Assembly: GCA_016787665.1 (NCBI GenBank)
Contig: JAEUUC010000010.1
Location: 248,001-312,000 of the forward strand
Source: Cyclobacteriaceae bacterium
GTDB lineage: Bacteria; Bacteroidota; Bacteroidia; Cytophagales; Cyclobacteriaceae
Direction: 5' to 3'
Length of the DNA: 64,000 bases
The notes below the pieces were generated by a model. It saw only the letters and a list, made by a program, of their open reading frames with translations. It searched no databases and had not been told where the DNA came from. Every line of letters starts with the position of its first letter. Within the stretch, counting starts at the first letter, position 1. Below are positions 1 to 7,755 of the stretch, in pieces. Both the position numbers and the translations under genes were made by a program.

Positions 1-523
1 CCTTTGGGCGAATATCCGAGTAATCGAAATCGGGGAGGTACTCGCTCATGCCAAAGTACGCTTTCAACAGTACTTTGATGGCATCGGCCCAGCCTTCGAG
101 ACTATCGCCAATGAGAAATCTCCGGTGTTTTTGGGCCTTCTTGATTCGCGGCAGCTGATCAACGTGATGTTGCTGCACCGAGTACCCGACACCGGTGCCC
201 CCCAGCAGTAAAAACATAGTTTCGGGAAACGCGCGAATGTCATCCACTGGCAGGTAGGCGCAATTGTATATGCGTGAATTGTTGCGCGCAATCGCAGGCC
301 CGGCAAATTGCATGGCGCGCATGGAGGGCAATACTTTACGCTGACGCACCCACTGCATGGCCTCCTCCAGTTCAAGGCTCTGGTGCGGATATTTTTCGGC
401 CATCATGTGCTGGTAACGGGTGCAGATTTCATCCCAGGTTTCCCTGCGCTTGAGTTCAGGCAGGTAACGGGCATACTTCATGTAGATGATCAGGTCGCTG
501 AGAATTTGCTGGTTGAGTTCCAT
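1..523 (-). CDS. nrdJ: Class II (B12-dependent) ribonucleoside-triphosphate reductase, N-terminal part
   Basis: First 174 codons of a ribonucleotide reductase; the rest lies left of the window. The ATG at 521-523 starts MELNQQILSDLIIYMKYARY. PSMRAMQFAG (residues 66-75), the Cys88 in NCAYLPV and FLLLGGTGVGYSVQ (104-117) match the N-terminal part of the reductase barrel, in the form found in adenosylcobalamin-dependent monomeric enzymes. Cys88 sits where the family has one of its redox-active cysteines. The enzyme converts ribonucleotides to deoxyribonucleotides without needing oxygen. Class II is inferred from overall similarity, because the cobalamin-binding and active-site parts are outside the window. 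I saw no cobalamin riboswitch or clear NrdR boxes in the 265 bases upstream. Confidence 0.8.
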   Translation of the reverse strand, partial: MELNQQILSDLIIYMKYARYLPELKRRETWDEICTRYQHMMAEKYPHQSLELEEAMQWVRQRKVLPSMRAMQFAGPAIARNNSRIYNCAYLPVDDIRAFPETMFLLLGGTGVGYSVQQHHVDQLPRIKKAQKHRRFLIGDSLEGWADAIKVLLKAYFGMSEYLPDFDYSDIRPK

Positions 524-788
524 AATGGCACGGCTAAGAGTTGAAAAAATGAAAAATCCGGCAGCCAATGTCGAGCAACAGCTAATGCAGTCCTATGACT
601 TCAATCATGTGCGGGTAAAAATTACTAAGCCCGTTTAGTTACGGCCCAACTCGGATTGGGGTCTCAAAACAATATTTCTAATCCAGATATGGAGGGGTAC
701 GATATAGCATTAACATATTCTTCACAACTGTTAACAAGTCAATAACGGTTGGGTGCCCCACACCCTGATTTCTTTGCTGGAAAAAAAC
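524..788. other. Divergent intergenic region between nrdJ and the YceI-like gene
   Basis: 265 bases between two divergent genes. It should hold the promoters of both. The only recognisable element is TTTCTTTG at 769-776, a 7 of 8 match to TAnnTTTG, 12 bases before the ATG of the YceI-like gene. The rest is AT-rich and I see no RNA gene or repeat in it. Confidence 0.5.
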
Positions 789-1391
789 ATGAGCAGGAAA
801 TTACTTCTTACGGGTGCAGGGTTGATGGTGGTGGCGTTAGCTGGTTGGTTTTTCTACAACAAGTACCGCGTGGTGGTGCCCCCGGTAGACGTTTCGCAAA
901 GCGAAGTGGGATGGAGTGCCAAAAGCGTAACGGACACCCACCTGGGCAAAATCAAACTGACCAAAGCAGAACTACAGTTCCAGGATAGCCGATTAGCTGG
1001 CGGCTCTTTTGAAGCGGACATGAATTCCATTACCGTTACGGACATTACGGATGCCCAGCACAATCAGGATTTCATTAACCATATAACTACGGAGGACTTT
1101 TTTGAGGTTAACCGCTTCCCAACCGCTAGTTTTCGTATCACCGAAGTAGCCCGCGAATCGGGCAACGATTACCGGGTAAAAGGCGTAATGAAAATCAAGG
1201 AGCGCGAGCAGCCTGTTGAGTTTATTGCCACGGTTACATCCACGCCAACGGGCACGCGCACAGCGGCAACGCTCACGATCGATCGCACTGCATTCGGAAT
1301 TGAGTACGGTTCTCAGGGAAAGCGTGGATCCGAAAAAGACTGGTTTATCCACAACGAATTTGTTCTGAATGTGAACGTGGTAACGGAATAA
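789..1391 (+). CDS. YceI-like family protein, membrane-anchored or secreted
   Basis: A 200-residue protein. Residues 1-22 form a hydrophobic N-terminal segment with basic residues before it, consistent with an uncleaved anchor or signal. The remainder has the YceI lipocalin-like pattern: a beta strand beginning VGWSAKSVTDTHLGKIKL, the DFINHITTEDFFEVNRFPTASF block, and a closing FVLNVNV strand. YceI proteins bind amphiphilic or polyisoprenoid molecules in the periplasm; the ligand here is unknown. An in-frame ATG at 753 would add 12 residues ahead of the signal; I prefer 789 because the signal-like charge pattern begins there and TTTCTTTG lies 12 bases before it. It stands alone, between the divergent nrdJ and a convergent hydrolase gene. 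Confidence 0.8.
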   Translation: MSRKLLLTGAGLMVVALAGWFFYNKYRVVVPPVDVSQSEVGWSAKSVTDTHLGKIKLTKAELQFQDSRLAGGSFEADMNSITVTDITDAQHNQDFINHITTEDFFEVNRFPTASFRITEVARESGNDYRVKGVMKIKEREQPVEFIATVTSTPTGTRTAATLTIDRTAFGIEYGSQGKRGSEKDWFIHNEFVLNVNVVTE

Positions 1392-1461
1392 GGCGCTGAT
1401 CAGGTTATTGAATTTAAAACTGCCGCAGCGCGAATAGGCGCGGGCCGGGCGGCCAAAAGAT

Positions 1462-2403
1462 TCACAGGTACCTTGTCATGCTTTCACCCTGGCCAGCCCG
1501 ATAGGCCTTTACCGTAGTGCCAATGTGTGTCATCGCCTCACGGTAGGTTTCTATACCATGCCCGACCTGCGAATACACCTTGATTTCCCTCAGGTTTTGC
1601 AGATGTTTCTTGGCATTGGCAACCGACTTTGAGTACGGGAATAGAAGGTCCCGATCCCCCAGCAGTACAATGGTTTCGGCTTTTACGCGTTGTAACTCTG
1701 CACCCATGTAATATGGCTTCTGTGTTTTGTCCTTATACCGACTGATGGCAAACATTTCATAATCGACAAGCAATTGCTCGGACTCGGCTGAAAGCTGGTG
1801 ATTAGGTTTTGAAAAAATGGCCTTATGTAAAAAAGTACGAACGTTCCTGGCCGTAGGCCGAATGATGGGCAAGAGGTTGTAATACAGATTACTAAAGCTT
1901 AGAGAAAACGGCTGCAGACAACCGGGGTTGAGCAGAAAGGCAAGCTTGATTTTTTCCGGATGTACGATGCCCAACTTCATGCAGATTAAACCGCCAAAAG
2001 AGGCCCCGACCACAAACGCCTGGGTGATGTTGAGTTGCTCAAAAACCTCTGCCGCCCAGTAGCCGTAGTCCAGCGTTTTAATGTCAGGCGTTGCTCCATC
2101 ACTCAAATTCGGGAGTCCGTTTGTCTCTACCATGAAAATGCGCAGACGGTGATGAAGATTATCCAACCCAAGATCGAAATCCCAGATCAATGACGTGGTG
2201 CGGGCCCCGGGGAAAATAACAAGCGTATCGGCCTCCGGATCAGTTGTATTCAGGCCCCACAGGTGAGTCTTTCCAAGCGAGGTGGTTATCACAAAACGCT
2301 CGTAGGTTCTGCCGTTATGCGATTCCAGTTTTTTTACCCAATCTTCGAAATAGGCCTTGTCAGCATTCTCGTTTTTGAAGCCAGAGGTACTGTAGATATT
2401 CAT
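1462..2403 (-). CDS. Alpha/beta hydrolase
   Basis: A 313-residue single-domain alpha/beta hydrolase. The nucleophile elbow is GASFGGL (Gly-x-Ser-x-Gly), the acid is probably the first or second Asp of LGDRDLLFP, and the base is the His in VGHGIETYREA, so a complete triad is visible. There is no signal peptide, so it should be cytoplasmic. Family members include esterases, carbon-carbon hydrolases and lipase-like enzymes, and nothing here decides the substrate. The gene is single, with a perfect TAnnTTTG element (on its strand) at 2427-2434, 23 bases before the ATG. Confidence 0.8.
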   Translation of the reverse strand: MNIYSTSGFKNENADKAYFEDWVKKLESHNGRTYERFVITTSLGKTHLWGLNTTDPEADTLVIFPGARTTSLIWDFDLGLDNLHHRLRIFMVETNGLPNLSDGATPDIKTLDYGYWAAEVFEQLNITQAFVVGASFGGLICMKLGIVHPEKIKLAFLLNPGCLQPFSLSFSNLYYNLLPIIRPTARNVRTFLHKAIFSKPNHQLSAESEQLLVDYEMFAISRYKDKTQKPYYMGAELQRVKAETIVLLGDRDLLFPYSKSVANAKKHLQNLREIKVYSQVGHGIETYREAMTHIGTTVKAYRAGQGESMTRYL

Positions 2404-2426
2404 GAGGGGGTGGGGCTGCGTTTTGG

Positions 2427-2434
2427 CAAAGATA
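2427..2434 (-). promoter_or_regulatory. Bacteroidota-type -7 element for the alpha/beta hydrolase
   Basis: On the minus strand this reads TATCTTTG, a full match to TAnnTTTG, 23 bases before the start codon. No clear TTTG -33 element was found at the expected distance. Confidence 0.5.
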
Positions 2435-2501
2435 CTTTGGTAAGCTTTGATTAATCTTTGGAGCGTGAGGCCAAAACAACAACCCAGACAGAATTATGTG
2501 T

Positions 2502-3431
2502 TTAACCCATATTTCTTGTCACCAGCCTCGCCTTCTCTCTAGCTACTCGCACCGTGGCGACTGATCCGCTATTGAATCGAAGAAAATCCGATTCAATTCC
2601 ATCACTGAATATCACACCATTTGTAGGCATCAATGACTCAATTCTGAGACTTAAATCTCCCCGAATTACCCCGGCCGAAATAGCTGTTTGGGTTTTTAGG
2701 CTCTTAAACGGCTCTCGAACAGCAAATAATAATTCGTCTGGCTTAAGTTTCGGTCGCTTAGGTTTTAGATTTTTTTCAAATAAACCTGTTACCCCATACG
2801 CCATATTAAAAATAGAACTTAGCCACCCAGTAGATCCGGCCGGAGTGGATACAATTAAACCGCTAGATGAATGCTCCTCCGTTTCGCGGCCAAATGAAAT
2901 ACGATATCTGGCAGAAACGTGCGTAGAAGCGCCAATAAAAAGATCATTAAATGCCAAAAGCCTTTGTCCATCATTCAACACAGCCTCGGCAAACCGAACT
3001 TCCTGCACCTTAAACGTATCATTCATAACGCTCCCAACTCCACTTGTAAAATTGTCGAGGTTAAACGGCAGCAGGATACCGTCATATCGGGCCGCGTCCG
3101 GATTGACCGCTACGATTGGCAATCCTTTCGAATATTTTGCTGTGTTGGCAACCAACCCGTCTTGTCCAATTACAACAATCATTTGATTCTCTGCAAATAA
3201 ATAGGACGGTAGAAAAGCTCGCTCTACAATTTTATGTTTGACAATGCCGGACAGCTGGATTTGAAGGGTCTGAAGGGATTGATGGAATGTCTCGTGCTCT
3301 GCCTCGTAGTCCAAAAAATCACCCCCCTGCCGCTCGATGTAAAATCGCGCCTGAGCGCGGGTATTGAAGCGTTCAACTAAAAACTCAAGCCGCGTTTTGT
3401 TCTTGACGATGATGGCGTACTCAACCTTCAT
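2502..3431 (-). CDS. Divergent NAD-kinase-fold protein
   Basis: A 309-residue protein resembling NAD kinases. The hallmark Gly-Gly-Asp-Gly is GQDG at residues 89-92, with the catalytic Asp91 kept. The substrate-site Asn-Glu of true NAD kinases is Asn-Asp at 162-163. The most conserved block, STPAGSTGW (195-203), is intact. About 80 extra N-terminal residues precede the first motif. The ATG overlaps the stop of the upstream SPFH gene by four bases (ATGA), so the two are probably translationally coupled. Whether it phosphorylates NAD, phosphorylates another nucleotide or sugar, or only binds a nucleotide cannot be told. A housekeeping NAD kinase would be expected elsewhere in the genome. Confidence 0.7.
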   Translation of the reverse strand: MKVEYAIIVKNKTRLEFLVERFNTRAQARFYIERQGGDFLDYEAEHETFHQSLQTLQIQLSGIVKHKIVERAFLPSYLFAENQMIVVIGQDGLVANTAKYSKGLPIVAVNPDAARYDGILLPFNLDNFTSGVGSVMNDTFKVQEVRFAEAVLNDGQRLLAFNDLFIGASTHVSARYRISFGRETEEHSSSGLIVSTPAGSTGWLSSIFNMAYGVTGLFEKNLKPKRPKLKPDELLFAVREPFKSLKTQTAISAGVIRGDLSLRIESLMPTNGVIFSDGIESDFLRFNSGSVATVRVAREKARLVTRNMG

Positions 3432-4450
3432 TTACGCGCATCCTTCTTATCGTTTAGAATGGAATCCAAGAGATCTGGACTGATGTTCAAACTGCCGATT
3501 TTGTCCGCATTTTCGGCTAATTGTCGAAACGCTAGCGAAATGTTGAACCGGGGATCTGGATTATTTGACAAAGCGGTTAATGTTTTCCAATCCATCTCCC
3601 GATATGGCTTAAGGGTAGCCTCAATTACATAACCCTCTGTATCCGCTTGCTTTTTGTCGTTGGCCGCCTTTTGCTCAATTAACTGCTTACGTTGGTTTTC
3701 AATCGCTATGTCGGCCTCTATTTTCATTTCCCGGAGCTTACGCTCATTCTGAGCCTTTTGGACACTCGTCTGCATTTTCTTCTCCGCGATCTGCTTCTGC
3801 TTCTCCTCGACCGCGATTTCAGTGTTCAATTCGGACTCTTTGATCTTCCTCTCTTGCTCGACAGCAAAATTTCGCCTTTCGTAGATCGCTTGATCCGCCT
3901 CCTGCTGAAGTTTCTCGCGCGTTTCAGTTTCCAGTGCGCGCGTCATTTCAGGTGTAGCCTGCACGGCCAAAATGTTTGCACCGAGAATCTCGATACCAAG
4001 GAGAGCGATCGCCTGTGAATTCTTCAATCCATCCTGAATTCGCGCTTCTACTGCTTTAGCTGAACGGATGGCATCTTTTAATTTGATTTCGTGGATGTAG
4101 GAAGCTGTGGACGTTTGAGCTTCGTTAATAATACGTTGATTCAATTTCTCAATATCATTCCTTTTATACAGACCACTGTCGTCAACCGTAAAGTCAAGCA
4201 CGTCCGCTAGGGTTTTCGGGTTTCCGATTTTGTAACTGATTTGACCCTGGATGGAAACCGTTTGATGATCGTTTGTTGTCTCATTAAAGACAAACGGGAG
4301 ATCGTTGCTGCCCATGGGAATAGCAACAATAGAGCTGGTTGGAGAAAAATAAAAAAAAGAGAGACCCCTTCCTTCTCGCTTCAACTTACCCCCCGTGTAG
4401 TGAAGCACAAAGGTCATGGAGTCGAACTTGATGTGTTTTATGCCGAACAT
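3428..4450 (-). CDS. SPFH/band-7 domain protein with long coiled coil
   Basis: A 340-residue protein. Residues 1-180 resemble an SPFH (stomatin/prohibitin/flotillin) domain: an N-terminal beta-rich part, then KNSQAIALLGIEILGANILAVQATPEM, which is the typical strand leading into the helical tail. Residues about 185-275 are a highly charged coiled coil rich in Glu, Lys, Arg and Gln. There is no N-terminal transmembrane helix, which is unusual for membrane-scaffold members. SPFH proteins assemble into large rings or membrane microdomains. It is coupled by ATGA to the NAD-kinase-like gene and follows a nuclease-like gene by 61 bases, suggesting one three-gene unit. Function in this setting is unknown. 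Confidence 0.7.
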   Translation of the reverse strand: MFGIKHIKFDSMTFVLHYTGGKLKREGRGLSFFYFSPTSSIVAIPMGSNDLPFVFNETTNDHQTVSIQGQISYKIGNPKTLADVLDFTVDDSGLYKRNDIEKLNQRIINEAQTSTASYIHEIKLKDAIRSAKAVEARIQDGLKNSQAIALLGIEILGANILAVQATPEMTRALETETREKLQQEADQAIYERRNFAVEQERKIKESELNTEIAVEEKQKQIAEKKMQTSVQKAQNERKLREMKIEADIAIENQRKQLIEQKAANDKKQADTEGYVIEATLKPYREMDWKTLTALSNNPDPRFNISLAFRQLAENADKIGSLNISPDLLDSILNDKKDARK

Positions 4451-4511
4451 AAATTACAGATTTAGAAGCCAATATAGTAGATTTTGCATCCCAATTTAGC
4501 AGCGTGATCAA

Positions 4512-5228
4512 TCAATTTAGTTCAATCAGCGTATTCTCCATGGCCCTTAAAAGAAACACGCTGTCAAAACCGGTTTGAATTTCAATTGGTTCAGCCTTGA
4601 AACCCGCGTACCAACTCTTTGCACCAAAGCCGTCAACAATTACCAGATAAACGGTTGCTGCCTTACGTCTATACTCTTGAAGCAGCTTCTCCTTCTTCTC
4701 TATGACTACAACTAATTCCGTCAATACCAGATCCTCGGCCATTTTCGCTCTAATTGCAACCCACTCGGTTTCTTCGAATTCTGGGGTGATGTCAAAGGAA
4801 ACATGATTAAAATATTTTGAAATAAGTTCTCGGTCAAGATCAATATTAGCCTTCGCTGCATTATGGTCATGGTAACGAAGTTCTTCTATGATAAACTCAA
4901 CCAAGGCGATCGCAATTCTGTCAACGCTCATTAGATCGATCCTCAAATACTTATTGAAGTCGACAGAGACAAAAACCTTAGCATTGCTCTTTTGTTGGAA
5001 CATGCTTTTAGCTCTCGTCAGCACTTTGTCTTCAAAGCCATACCACTTCACTGGCAGATGCTCTAAATTGCTTGCTGACCTGTTTACAACTTCTGTAAAT
5101 TCAATGCCGATCACACCTTCATTTTGTTTTATTAAGTAGTCTGGTGACTCCGTCTTTTCAACTTGGCCATCTATGCCACGCAGTTTGACAAACAAGTCCA
5201 TTGCGAATTTTTCTTCATTCAAATTCAT
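4512..5228 (-). CDS. Uncharacterised protein with PD-(D/E)xK-like motif
   Basis: A 238-residue protein I do not recognise as a named family. Near the N terminus, SPDYLI (Asp30) followed by GIEFTEV (Glu43, Thr45) has the spacing of a PD-(D/E)xK nuclease core, with Thr in place of the usual Lys. The region around VYLVIVDGFG (roughly residues 190-200) could be a later core strand. There is no signal peptide or membrane segment. It is the most upstream gene of the minus-strand group with SPFH and the NAD-kinase-like protein. The gene is visibly AT-rich: line 4861-4920 has 24 G/C of 60, against 36 of 60 in line 8041-8100 inside korB. The nuclease reading is an inference with low certainty. Confidence 0.6.
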   Translation of the reverse strand: MNLNEEKFAMDLFVKLRGIDGQVEKTESPDYLIKQNEGVIGIEFTEVVNRSASNLEHLPVKWYGFEDKVLTRAKSMFQQKSNAKVFVSVDFNKYLRIDLMSVDRIAIALVEFIIEELRYHDHNAAKANIDLDRELISKYFNHVSFDITPEFEETEWVAIRAKMAEDLVLTELVVVIEKKEKLLQEYRRKAATVYLVIVDGFGAKSWYAGFKAEPIEIQTGFDSVFLLRAMENTLIELN

Positions 5229-5620
5229 TTGTGTTTGAGTTTTGCCTGACCAAAAAATGAACCGGTAACTGGGTAGCGACTAAATTAAAACCCCATTTCA
5301 AGTTAACAAAACTCGAACCAAATGCGGGGAACTCAAGCCTTCGGCAACTTCTTTACCCCGAGCATTTACGGCCAGGGATGGCAGCGGATACCCCGCAGCA
5401 GCGTGGGCCCGTGCGGTGGAGCGAGGAGTAGTAGCGTACAGCCCGGCCCCGATGGCCTTGTGCGCAGGCCCGCGCGCATCGGGGGGCCGCCAAATCACCA
5501 AAAAACTAACAACTATCAACTAACAACCAGCAACGAAAAGTTGCCCCGCGGCCTGACCAAAATCATTTTCTGCCCGTGTGGGGCACTGTACCTTATCCCT
5601 CCAACGCACCCCCTTTCCGT
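5229..5620. repeat. Gene-free region with GC-rich structured element and a CTAACAAC-type tract
   Basis: 392 bases without a convincing gene. About 5322-5490 is abruptly GC-rich and can fold strongly. CGGCCCCGAT (5444-5453) pairs with ATCGGGGGGCCG (5478-5489) apart from a two-base bulge, and GGCC (5454-5457) pairs with GGCC (5467-5470) inside it. From about 5498 to 5530 there is a tract built of CTAACAAC/AACTA units, resembling one between rnfD and rnfG (13023-13131). Short open frames here are biased by base composition and look spurious. The korA promoter should lie at the right end. I infer a dispersed repeat or structured RNA element. Confidence 0.5.
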
Positions 5621-7468
5621 ATGAGCAAAATCATTGAACACCTCGAAGAAGCCACCATCCGCTTCGCAGGCGACTCGGGCGATGGTATGCAACTGGTGGG
5701 CACCCAGTTTAGCGACACCAGCGGGTTTGCCGGCAATGAAGTGAACACCTTCCCCGACTATCCTTCGGAGATACGCGCCCCCGAGGGCACGCTCTATGGG
5801 GTGAGCGCCTTTCAGGTGCACTTCGGCAAAGAGCACATCCACACCACGGGCGATTTTATTGATGTGCTGGTGGCCATGAACGCCTCTTCGCTGAAAGTGA
5901 ACAAAGCCAATTTAAAAACGGGCGGTATTATTCTGGCCAACACGGAAGGCTTTGACGCGCGCAATTTGCAACTGGCCGGCTACGCCAGCAACCCGTTGGA
6001 AGACGGCAGCCTCGCAGACTATACCGTATACGCCATTAACATGTCGCGCGAAATCAAGTCGCAATTGTCGGACATTGATGTGCCGGCCAAAACGCTGGCG
6101 AAAACAAAAAATATTTTTGCCCTCGGCATCACGTACTGGCTTTTCAATCGGCCGCTGGAACCCACGGTGGAGTGGATCAACCGCAAGTTCAAGGGCAAAG
6201 ACGATGTGGTGCTCGCCAACGTGCACGTGCTGCGCGCAGGCTGGAATTTTGCCGAGAAACATGATCTGTTTCAAAAACAATATGTAATCGACAAATCGCC
6301 ATTGCCGCGCGGTCGCTACCGCAGCCTCACCGGTAACCAAGGCGTGGCGTTGGGTTTGGTGGTGGCCGCGCGCAAAGCGCGCTTGCCGCTGTTCCTCGGT
6401 TCGTATCCCATTACACCGGCTACCGAAATTCTTCAAGCGATATCCGGCTATAAAAAATACGGAGTACGACACCTGCAAGCCGAAGATGAAATTGCCGGCA
6501 TCTGCAGCGCCATCGGTGCTGCCTTTGGCGGAAGTCTGGCTGCGACTACTACGAGTGGTCCGGGCTTATCGTTAAAAACAGAAGCGATGGGATTGGCCGT
6601 GATGACCGAGTTGCCGTTGGTGATCATCGATGTGCAACGCGCGGGTCCATCTACCGGTTTGCCCACCAAACCCGAACAAAGCGACTTACTCATGGCCATG
6701 TTCGGCCGCCATGGCGAAGCGCCCATGCCGGTGCTGGCAGCTGCGAGCCCCAGCGATTGTTTTGCCATGACACTTGAAGCTGCGCGCCTCGCGCTGAAAT
6801 ACATGACACCGGTGCTGTTGTTATCGGATGGGTACATCGGCCAAGCCAGCGAACCGTGGCGCATACCCGAGCCCGATACGCTGCCGGAGATCGAAGCGCA
6901 CTTCGCTACAAACCTGGCCGACTTTGCCCCTTACAGGCGCGACCCCGAAACGTTGAGACGATTGTGGGCGCTGCCTGGCTTCCAGGGCATGGAACACCGC
7001 ATCGGTGGATTGGAAAAAGAAGATGGCAGTGGCAATGTCAGTCACGAACCCGCCAATCATGAACGCATGGTACACATCCGTGCGGAGAAAGTGGAACGGA
7101 TTGCACATGACATTCCCGAAGCACAGGTGGAAGGCCCACTCTCAGGCGATTTGCTGATGATCAGTTGGGGCAGCACGTACGGTGCGGCCAAGACGGCATT
7201 TGAAAAACTGCGGGCCAGCGGCCACCCGTTGTCGCACCTGCACCTTCGCCACCTCAACCCGTTTCCCAAAAACCTGGGCGACATTTTACAACGCTTCGAG
7301 CGCGTGGTGGTTCCGGAGCTGAACACCGGTCACCTCAAGTGGCTGTTGCAGGCGCGTTACCTCAAGCCCGTGGTGAGCATCAGCAAAGTGCAGGGCAAGC
7401 CGTTCAAGAGTGTGGAGTTGGAGGAAAAACTCAAAGCGTTGTTGCTCAACAACCCCGTAGCGGTATGA
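5621..7468 (+). CDS. korA: 2-oxoglutarate:ferredoxin oxidoreductase subunit alpha
   Basis: A 615-residue fused gamma-alpha chain of a 2-oxoacid:ferredoxin oxidoreductase. Residues about 10-180 are the gamma domain (ATIRFAGDSGDGMQLVGTQF). From about residue 230 on is the alpha (pyrimidine-binding) domain, with LGSYPITPATEIL and the GPGLSLKTEAMGLAVMTELP block. With KorB it would convert 2-oxoglutarate and CoA to succinyl-CoA, reducing ferredoxin or flavodoxin in the cytoplasm. The frame is open from 5576, but ATG 5621 (MSKIIEH) is the conserved start. KorB follows after 287 bases that contain an inverted repeat. Substrate choice (2-oxoglutarate rather than another 2-oxoacid) is inferred from family resemblance. 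Confidence 0.88.
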   Translation: MSKIIEHLEEATIRFAGDSGDGMQLVGTQFSDTSGFAGNEVNTFPDYPSEIRAPEGTLYGVSAFQVHFGKEHIHTTGDFIDVLVAMNASSLKVNKANLKTGGIILANTEGFDARNLQLAGYASNPLEDGSLADYTVYAINMSREIKSQLSDIDVPAKTLAKTKNIFALGITYWLFNRPLEPTVEWINRKFKGKDDVVLANVHVLRAGWNFAEKHDLFQKQYVIDKSPLPRGRYRSLTGNQGVALGLVVAARKARLPLFLGSYPITPATEILQAISGYKKYGVRHLQAEDEIAGICSAIGAAFGGSLAATTTSGPGLSLKTEAMGLAVMTELPLVIIDVQRAGPSTGLPTKPEQSDLLMAMFGRHGEAPMPVLAAASPSDCFAMTLEAARLALKYMTPVLLLSDGYIGQASEPWRIPEPDTLPEIEAHFATNLADFAPYRRDPETLRRLWALPGFQGMEHRIGGLEKEDGSGNVSHEPANHERMVHIRAEKVERIAHDIPEAQVEGPLSGDLLMISWGSTYGAAKTAFEKLRASGHPLSHLHLRHLNPFPKNLGDILQRFERVVVPELNTGHLKWLLQARYLKPVVSISKVQGKPFKSVELEEKLKALLLNNPVAV

Positions 7469-7502
7469 AAAGACGCGCAAATTTGTCGGGGGCCGTTGTT
7501 GG

Positions 7503-7648
7503 CGTCATTGCGAGGAACCCCGAGGCACTCGGGGTGACGAAGCAATCTCCGCAGCAAATCATTAAAGGAATTTATCCATTCAACATCGGGGCGAGGAGAT
7601 TGCTTCGTCCTCGTCTGTCGTTCCTCCAGACTCGTCCTCGCAATGACG
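7503..7648. repeat. Inverted repeat, CGTCATTGCGAGGA type
   Basis: A 146-base imperfect inverted repeat between korA and korB. The left outer arm CGTCATTGCGAGGA (7503 onward) pairs with TCCTCGCAATGACG (ending 7648). The inner arm GACGAAGCAATCTCC pairs with GGAGATTGCTTCGTC. This sequence type is a common dispersed intergenic element in many bacterial genomes, including Bacteroidota. Transcribed, it would form a long hairpin and could lower korB expression relative to korA or protect mRNA ends. Open frames running through it are not genes. Confidence 0.8.
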
Positions 7649-7755
7649 GAAACAAAAAAACATCAACCCATGAAATCGCCATTAAAATGCTTACGCCCAA
7701 CGGCACGATAATCAAAGGCGATTCCATGTGGCCATCAAAAAATAGACACTAGCAC

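Noticed and set aside
524..788. Possible cobalamin riboswitch upstream of the B12-dependent reductase
   Set aside because: I could not find a B12-box-like motif or the long folded leader that would be needed in this 265-base region.
2554..3186. Plus-strand frame of 210 codons opposite the NAD-kinase-like gene
   Set aside because: The minus-strand gene has recognisable family motifs and a coupled start; the plus-strand product has none.
5322..5624. Open frame across the GC-rich element before korA
   Set aside because: Its product shows no domain-like pattern, it runs through a hairpin-rich repeat, and it overlaps the korA start in another frame.
7339..7752. Open frame spanning the end of korA and the inverted repeat
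   Set aside because: It covers a known-type intergenic repeat and the 3' end of korA in a different frame, with no protein-like features.
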